This document shows positions 59,967-64,000 of a stretch of 64,000 bases of DNA, piece by piece; the stretch's first letter is position 1; every line of letters begins with the position of its first letter. Under the pieces are notes generated by a model that saw only the letters and a list, made by a program, of their open reading frames with translations, was not told where the DNA came from and made no database searches. A program made the position numbers and the translations under genes. Origin of the DNA: Flavobacterium yafengii (GTDB lineage: Bacteria; Bacteroidota; Bacteroidia; Flavobacteriales; Flavobacteriaceae); the NCBI RefSeq assembly GCF_030010375.1, contig NZ_JASCRY010000001.1:186001-250000 (forward strand), given 5' to 3'.

Positions 59967-60524
59967 ATGTCAGTAAAAATTAGATTACAAAGACACGGTA
60001 AAAAACAAAAACCTTTTTACTGGGTTGTAGCAGCAGATGCTCGCTCAAAAAGAGATGGTAAATACTTAGAGAAAATAGGTACTTACAATCCAAACACTAA
60101 CCCAGCAACTATCGAATTAAACCTTGATAGCGCAGTAAAATGGTTGCACAATGGTGCTCAACCAACTGATACTGCAAAAGCAATTCTTTCTTACAAAGGA
60201 GCTTTATTGAAACACCACCTTGATGGAGGTATCCGTAAAGGAGCTTTAACTCAAGAACAAGCTGATGCAAAATTAGCTGCTTGGTTAGAAGCAAAATCTG
60301 GAAAAGTTGATGCTAAAAAAGAAGGCTTAACAAAAGCGCAAGCTGATGTTAAAGCTAAAGCTTTCAAAGCAGAACAAGATGTTAATGCTAAACGTTTAGC
60401 TACAGCTGCTCAAGCAGAAGCTGATGCTATCGCTGCTGCAACTCCTGCTGTTGAAGAAGTTGCTGAAGTTGAAGTTGAAGAAGCTCCAGCTGCAGAAGAA
60501 AATAACGAAACAACTGAAGCATAA
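59967..60524 (+). CDS. rpsP: 30S ribosomal protein S16 with long C-terminal extension
   Basis: 185 residues. The first ~80 residues match S16: VKIRLQRHGKKQKPFYWVVAADARS (in part), GTYNPNTNPATIELNLD and PTDTAKAILSYKGA. The E. coli protein is 82 residues. The remaining ~100 residues are Ala/Lys/Glu-rich, with a repetitive acidic tail. Similar extensions occur in S16 of other Flavobacteriaceae. The gene is followed by rimM at 15 bases, as usual for this pair. Confidence 0.96.
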   Translation: MSVKIRLQRHGKKQKPFYWVVAADARSKRDGKYLEKIGTYNPNTNPATIELNLDSAVKWLHNGAQPTDTAKAILSYKGALLKHHLDGGIRKGALTQEQADAKLAAWLEAKSGKVDAKKEGLTKAQADVKAKAFKAEQDVNAKRLATAAQAEADAIAAATPAVEEVAEVEVEEAPAAEENNETTEA

Positions 60525-60539
60525 TTTTAGAAGGCGAAC

Positions 60540-61064
60540 ATGCGTAAAGAAGATTGTTTCTATTTAGGTAAAATCGCTAAAAAATTTAGTTTCAAAGGGG
60601 AAGTTCTTGCCTATTTAGACACGGACGAACCTGAGTTATACGAAAACTTGGAATCAGTGTTTGTTGAATGCAACAAACACTTGGTTCCTTTTTTTATTGA
60701 AAGCAGTTCACTGCACAAAAACGACTTTCTTAGAATTCGTTTTGAAGATATGAATACCGAAGAAGATGCCGATGCTATTATAGGCAACGCCATTTATCTT
60801 CCTTTAAATATGTTGCCAAAACTTTCCGGCAATAAATTCTACTTCCATGAAGTAATTGGTTTTGAAGTTGAAGACAAACGTCTTGGCGTTGTTGGAAAAA
60901 TCCAATCCATAAATGACACTACTGCCCAACCTCTTTTTGAAGTTTTAAACGGTGATGTAGAAATTCTTATCCCTATGATTGACCATTTTCTTGTAAAAAT
61001 TGACAGGGAAAACAAAAAAGTCATCATGGATTTACCTGAAGGGTTGATCGAAATGTATCTTTAG
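60540..61064 (+). CDS. rimM: Ribosome maturation factor RimM
   Basis: 174 residues. N-terminal LGKIAKKFSFKGEVLAYLDTD matches the RimM beta-barrel domain (in part), and IPMIDHFLVKIDRENKKVIMDLPEGL matches the PRC-barrel C-terminal domain (in part). RimM assists 30S assembly and binds S19. It is 15 bases after rpsP, the standard gene order. The usual next gene, trmD, is not found and the next gene is trmN6-like. Confidence 0.95.
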   Translation: MRKEDCFYLGKIAKKFSFKGEVLAYLDTDEPELYENLESVFVECNKHLVPFFIESSSLHKNDFLRIRFEDMNTEEDADAIIGNAIYLPLNMLPKLSGNKFYFHEVIGFEVEDKRLGVVGKIQSINDTTAQPLFEVLNGDVEILIPMIDHFLVKIDRENKKVIMDLPEGLIEMYL

Positions 61065-61164
61065 AAAGTTTAATCGGTTATTTGTTTATTCGGTTAATCG
61101 ATAAAATCAAAGACTTCATTTTACTATACTATTTATTGAAATCCAGTAAATCCGCATTTACAAA

Positions 61165-61186
61165 AAATCCGAAATCAAAAATCGTT
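61165..61186 (-). repeat. Third copy of the 22-bp AACGATTTTTGATTTC repeat
   Basis: On the minus strand AACGATTTTTGATTTCGGAT plus TT differs by one base from the copy at 55107. It lies between rimM and the trmN6-like gene. Confidence 0.7.
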
Positions 61187-61206
61187 AATTTACAATCTTA
61201 ATCATC

Positions 61207-61914
61207 ATGTTTTCATTCAAGCAATTCTCCATCCAACAAGACCGTTGTGCCATGAAAATTGGAACTGATGGTGTTTTACTTGGCGCTTGGACACCCATTG
61301 AAAACAATCCATTTAGTATTTTAGATATTGGAGCCGGAACAGGCGTAATCGCTTTAATGCTGGCGCAAAGAAGCAACGCGGAACAAATTGATGCTTTAGA
61401 AATAGACGAAGAAGCCTACGAGCAATCTGTAGATAATTTTGAAAATTCCCCTTGGAGTGATCGCTTATTTTGTTTTCATGTCGGTTTAGATGAATTTGTA
61501 GAAGAACCAGAAGACGAGTACGATTTAATTGTTTCCAATCCCCCATTTTATACTGATGATTACAAATCTGATAACGAGCAGCGTGATTTAGCCCGTTTTG
61601 CAGACGCTATGCCTTTTGAGGATTTGATTGAGGCTGCTGATTTATTACTTTCGGAAAACGGAATATTCGCTTTAATTATTCCTTTCAAAGAAGAAGAAAA
61701 TTTCTTGGCACTAGCCTCAGCATACGAATTATACCCAGTAAAAATCACAAGAGTAAAAGGAACTCCAACTACCGAAATCAAACGCAGCTTACTCGCATTT
61801 ACGCGAAAAGAAACTATTGATTTTCAAATTGACACATTAATTATCGAAACTTCAAGACATCAATATACTCCCCAATACATTGAATTGACTAAGGATTTTT
61901 ACTTGAAGATGTAA
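61207..61914 (+). CDS. tRNA1(Val) adenine-37 N6-methyltransferase-like (YfiC/TrmN6)
   Basis: 235 residues. The SAM-binding motif LDIGAGTGVIALMLAQR and the substrate motif IVSNPPFYTDDYKS (NPPF for adenine N6-methylation) are intact. MKIGTDGVLLGAW is the family N-terminal segment. In E. coli the enzyme methylates adenine 37 of tRNA-Val. The length is typical. The target in this organism is inferred from family membership only. It lies downstream of rimM and converges with a TlpA-like gene. Confidence 0.9.
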   Translation: MFSFKQFSIQQDRCAMKIGTDGVLLGAWTPIENNPFSILDIGAGTGVIALMLAQRSNAEQIDALEIDEEAYEQSVDNFENSPWSDRLFCFHVGLDEFVEEPEDEYDLIVSNPPFYTDDYKSDNEQRDLARFADAMPFEDLIEAADLLLSENGIFALIIPFKEEENFLALASAYELYPVKITRVKGTPTTEIKRSLLAFTRKETIDFQIDTLIIETSRHQYTPQYIELTKDFYLKM

Positions 61915-61970
61915 GTGTCATAAAACCTAACAATAAAAGGTTCTAAATAAATGTAACACCAAAACGTGAA

Positions 61971-63272
61971 CTATTTTTCAATTATTTTAGCAATCAACTC
62001 TAAGGAAATCTTATCTCCAGCACCGACAAATTTAATTTCACCTCTTTTATTTAGCAAAACGACTGTCGGATATGCTTTTATATTTAGTTGTTTTATAAAA
62101 GTATTGATACTATTTAATTTTATAAATGCTTGCTGCCATTTGACATTATTTTTTTTCACATATTCTAATACTTTTTCATTAGATTGATCAACAGCAATGC
62201 CAAGAATACTTATTTTTTTTTCGTTTAAATTATAGAATTCTCTAATTTGTGGATTAAATTTAAGACAAGGACCGCACCAAGTACCCCAAAATTCTAAAAG
62301 TAAAAAATCCTTATCTTTTAAAACATTTTTTAGAATAAAATTATTGTTGTCTAAATCTCTAAAAGAATAATTTAACGGTATTTTATTCTCAATTGCAAAT
62401 CGTTTGATAGGCCCTTTTTTGATTGGACTTAGATACAATGAATCCATTTCAGACTGTCTTTTAATGGTGTAATTTGAATTATTGATAGTAATTGTATCAT
62501 TAAAGGAATATTTGTACTGATTATTAAAAACAAAATCTTCTGAAAAATTAGTGTTTTTATCTTTAACATAGAATTGACTTTTAGTATAAAAATCAGAAAA
62601 ATAAAACTCATAACCATCTACTTTCCCTACCCAAGCATCTACAAATTTAATAAAAGATAAATAAGGACTATCTTCTTTACTAATCTTTTGGGATATTGCA
62701 TTCTCTCTATCAGGTACTAAAACAAACTTTCTTTCAAAATTTTTAATTTGATTATTTTCAAAATACTCAAATTTATAAACTGAAGGTAAATAACTGTTCA
62801 CCAAAGCGTCCTCGTCAGCATTTTGATTTACTTCATATTCATATTTAATTTCATCACTAAAATCCTTATTCTTATTGGTATCTGCAATTAGTATTTGTTT
62901 ATTCTTTTTAAACCCTATTAGTATAATTAGTTCTTGATCAATTTTCTTTTGCGATAAGGTTAGCGTATCTATTTTTAATTTTCTAAAATATTCAAGCGCT
63001 CTTTTCTTTTCGACTTTATTATTTTTAAGCAGATCGAAAGTATTTTGAACATAATCAATTGCCACGAAATGAAACCTTAAGGAATCTAGCAGAGGGATCC
63101 CTATGAAATTATCAGTATAAGACAAAGGTCTTAAATCCGACTCATATTGGTTTAAGTTAAAGGTGTCAGCATTACTTGTTAACTTTAATTTTATTTGCTT
63201 TGTTTGAGAAATTGAGACTTGTGCTAACAAACCAAACAAAATTACTGTAATTCGTTTTAAGGTCATATCCAT
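61971..63272 (-). CDS. TlpA-like thioredoxin family protein, exported
   Basis: 433 residues. Signal peptide region VILFGLLAQVSISQ ends near residue 22. A start at ATG 63266 (two residues later) is equally possible. The N-terminal ~280 residues form an uncharacterised, mostly beta domain. A C-terminal TlpA/DsbE-like thioredoxin fold (about residues 295-433) has FWGTWCGPCLKF (WCGPC near 332-336) and the cis-Pro in AYPTVVLLNKRGE. The periplasmic redox site probably reduces disulfides in envelope proteins. It converges with the trmN6-like gene. Confidence 0.86.
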   Translation of the reverse strand: MDMTLKRITVILFGLLAQVSISQTKQIKLKLTSNADTFNLNQYESDLRPLSYTDNFIGIPLLDSLRFHFVAIDYVQNTFDLLKNNKVEKKRALEYFRKLKIDTLTLSQKKIDQELIILIGFKKNKQILIADTNKNKDFSDEIKYEYEVNQNADEDALVNSYLPSVYKFEYFENNQIKNFERKFVLVPDRENAISQKISKEDSPYLSFIKFVDAWVGKVDGYEFYFSDFYTKSQFYVKDKNTNFSEDFVFNNQYKYSFNDTITINNSNYTIKRQSEMDSLYLSPIKKGPIKRFAIENKIPLNYSFRDLDNNNFILKNVLKDKDFLLLEFWGTWCGPCLKFNPQIREFYNLNEKKISILGIAVDQSNEKVLEYVKKNNVKWQQAFIKLNSINTFIKQLNIKAYPTVVLLNKRGEIKFVGAGDKISLELIAKIIEK

Positions 63273-63600
63273 GCTTTAGAGGCAACTTTTTAGTTAATGA
63301 AATGCAATGATTTAATTCTAATCTCAAGCAAATTAGGGATAAATTACAGAATTTTATCAATATATAAACCTACAAATTTATGATTAAATAAATAACTAAA
63401 GATTTTTATTCGGAGACATAAAGATCCTGCTTTAATACAATCCCCAAAATTCCATAGTTTCCTGTTTAATTGAACCTTTATTTGTACTTTAGACACTTGT
63501 ATTCATTACAAAACGAATCGAATTCATAAAAATATAACATTTATTAATGCTTTTGTTATATTTCTTTCTGTAAATTTGCATCACTTAAAATTACCAAACC
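63273..63600. other. Intergenic region between TlpA-like and acyl-CoA dehydrogenase genes
   Basis: No gene is seen in these 328 bases. An inverted repeat ATATAACA (63532-63539) and TGTTATAT (63554-63561) overlaps the candidate -33 of the following gene. Confidence 0.5.
63551..63578 (+). promoter_or_regulatory. Candidate promoter of the acyl-CoA dehydrogenase gene
   Basis: TTTTG (63551-63555) and TAAATTTG (63571-63578) with a 15-base spacer, slightly short for the group. The -7 element is 22 bases before the ATG. Confidence 0.55.
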
Positions 63601-64000
63601 ATGAAACCAGACTTATTTCAAGCTCCAGATTATTATAACTTAGACGACTTACTGACTGAAGAACACAAACTAGTGCGCGAATCTGCACGAGCGTGGGTAA
63701 AGCGTGAAGTATCTCCTATTATAGAAGAATATGCTCAAAAAGCAGAATTTCCAAAACAAATCATAAAAGGTTTGGGTGAAATTGGTGGTTTTGGCCCTTA
63801 TATTCCTGAAGAATATGGTGGTGCCGGTTTAGACCAGATTTCATACGGTTTAATCATGCAAGAAATTGAACGTGGTGATTCTGGCGTTCGTTCTACCTCT
63901 TCAGTACAATCATCTTTGGTGATGTATCCAATTTGGAAATACGGAAATGAAGAACAGCGTATGAAATATTTACCAAAACTGGCTACTGGCGAGTTTATGG
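63601..64000 (+). CDS. Acyl-CoA dehydrogenase, glutaryl-CoA dehydrogenase-like, 3' end outside window
   Basis: Partial: 133 codons are visible and the frame runs off the window end. The N-terminus (LTEEHKLVRESARAWVKREVSPIIEEYAQ in part) is the usual acyl-CoA dehydrogenase helical domain. PYIPEEYGGAGLDQISYGLI and ERGDSGVRSTSSVQSSLVMYPIWKYG (both quoted in part) match glutaryl-CoA dehydrogenases. The family oxidises acyl-CoAs with FAD, and the glutaryl type also decarboxylates in lysine and tryptophan breakdown. The catalytic Glu is beyond the window, so the assignment rests on the N-terminal part. Confidence 0.85.
   Translation, partial: MKPDLFQAPDYYNLDDLLTEEHKLVRESARAWVKREVSPIIEEYAQKAEFPKQIIKGLGEIGGFGPYIPEEYGGAGLDQISYGLIMQEIERGDSGVRSTSSVQSSLVMYPIWKYGNEEQRMKYLPKLATGEFM

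Overview
The window is a 64-kb, AT-rich chromosomal segment from a member of the Flavobacteriaceae, most like Flavobacterium. This rests on three kinds of evidence. Several promoters fit the Bacteroidetes pattern TTG-N(~19)-TAnnTTTG. The gene content is typical of the group: a mevalonate pathway, a TonB receptor with a DUF4374 lipoprotein, an exonuclease-fused DnaE, and many secreted lipoproteins. Ribosome binding sites are generally weak. The species cannot be named from this sequence alone.

Layout. 1-5.05 kb: end of a maltodextrin/starch locus (GH65 phosphorylase cut by the window edge, then two exported GH13 amylases). 5.1-8.4 kb: glycerophosphodiester phosphodiesterase, HI0933-type flavoprotein, a secreted protein and TspO. 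8.5-15.8 kb: mevalonate diphosphate decarboxylase, mevalonate kinase, a UbiA prenyltransferase and an RsuA/RluB pseudouridine synthase. This block is interrupted by a small antitoxin-like gene and by a sensor kinase whose partner response regulator is frameshifted. 15.9-24.2 kb: three peptidases (M3, DUF885, M20), tRNA-Leu, and a lipoprotein-BlaI-M56 operon with a TACAnnTGTA operator in its promoter. 24.2-26.3 kb: a two-gene accessory cassette of membrane proteins bracketed by similar hairpins. 26.3-31.2 kb: saccharopine dehydrogenase family protein, DUF423, PEP carboxykinase and DUF4407. 31.3-36.2 kb: an AraC regulator divergent from a TonB receptor plus DUF4374 lipoprotein, with tandem 20-bp repeats between them. 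36.3-43.7 kb: mixed housekeeping genes (MmcQ/YjbR, cyclase, HemW, RuvC, a flippase-like membrane protein with a glycosyltransferase, DUF456).

43.7-45.6 kb is the most unusual stretch. Read on the minus strand it is a tRNA-Asp array. Two intact tRNA-Asp(GTC) genes are accompanied by six tRNA-Asp-like copies in which the sequence just after the anticodon is replaced by one self-complementary 20-mer. Three of these are fused to nearly identical GIY-YIG endonuclease genes in 385-bp tandem units. 45.7-53.0 kb: DUF58 protein, thioredoxin, an outer-membrane barrel and the 1,514-residue exonuclease-DnaE fusion. 53.7-58.6 kb: a leuC-leuD-leuA-like-leuB operon. 58.7-64 kb: an RRM protein, a lipoprotein, rpsP-rimM-trmN6, a TlpA-like protein and the start of an acyl-CoA dehydrogenase.

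Several dispersed non-coding repeat families recur between genes. The best supported is a hairpin element of about 80-120 nt, present five times in two subfamilies. Its central stem changes sequence between copies while keeping its base pairing, which suggests a structured RNA or DNA element. No CRISPR array, rRNA gene or insertion-sequence transposase was seen.
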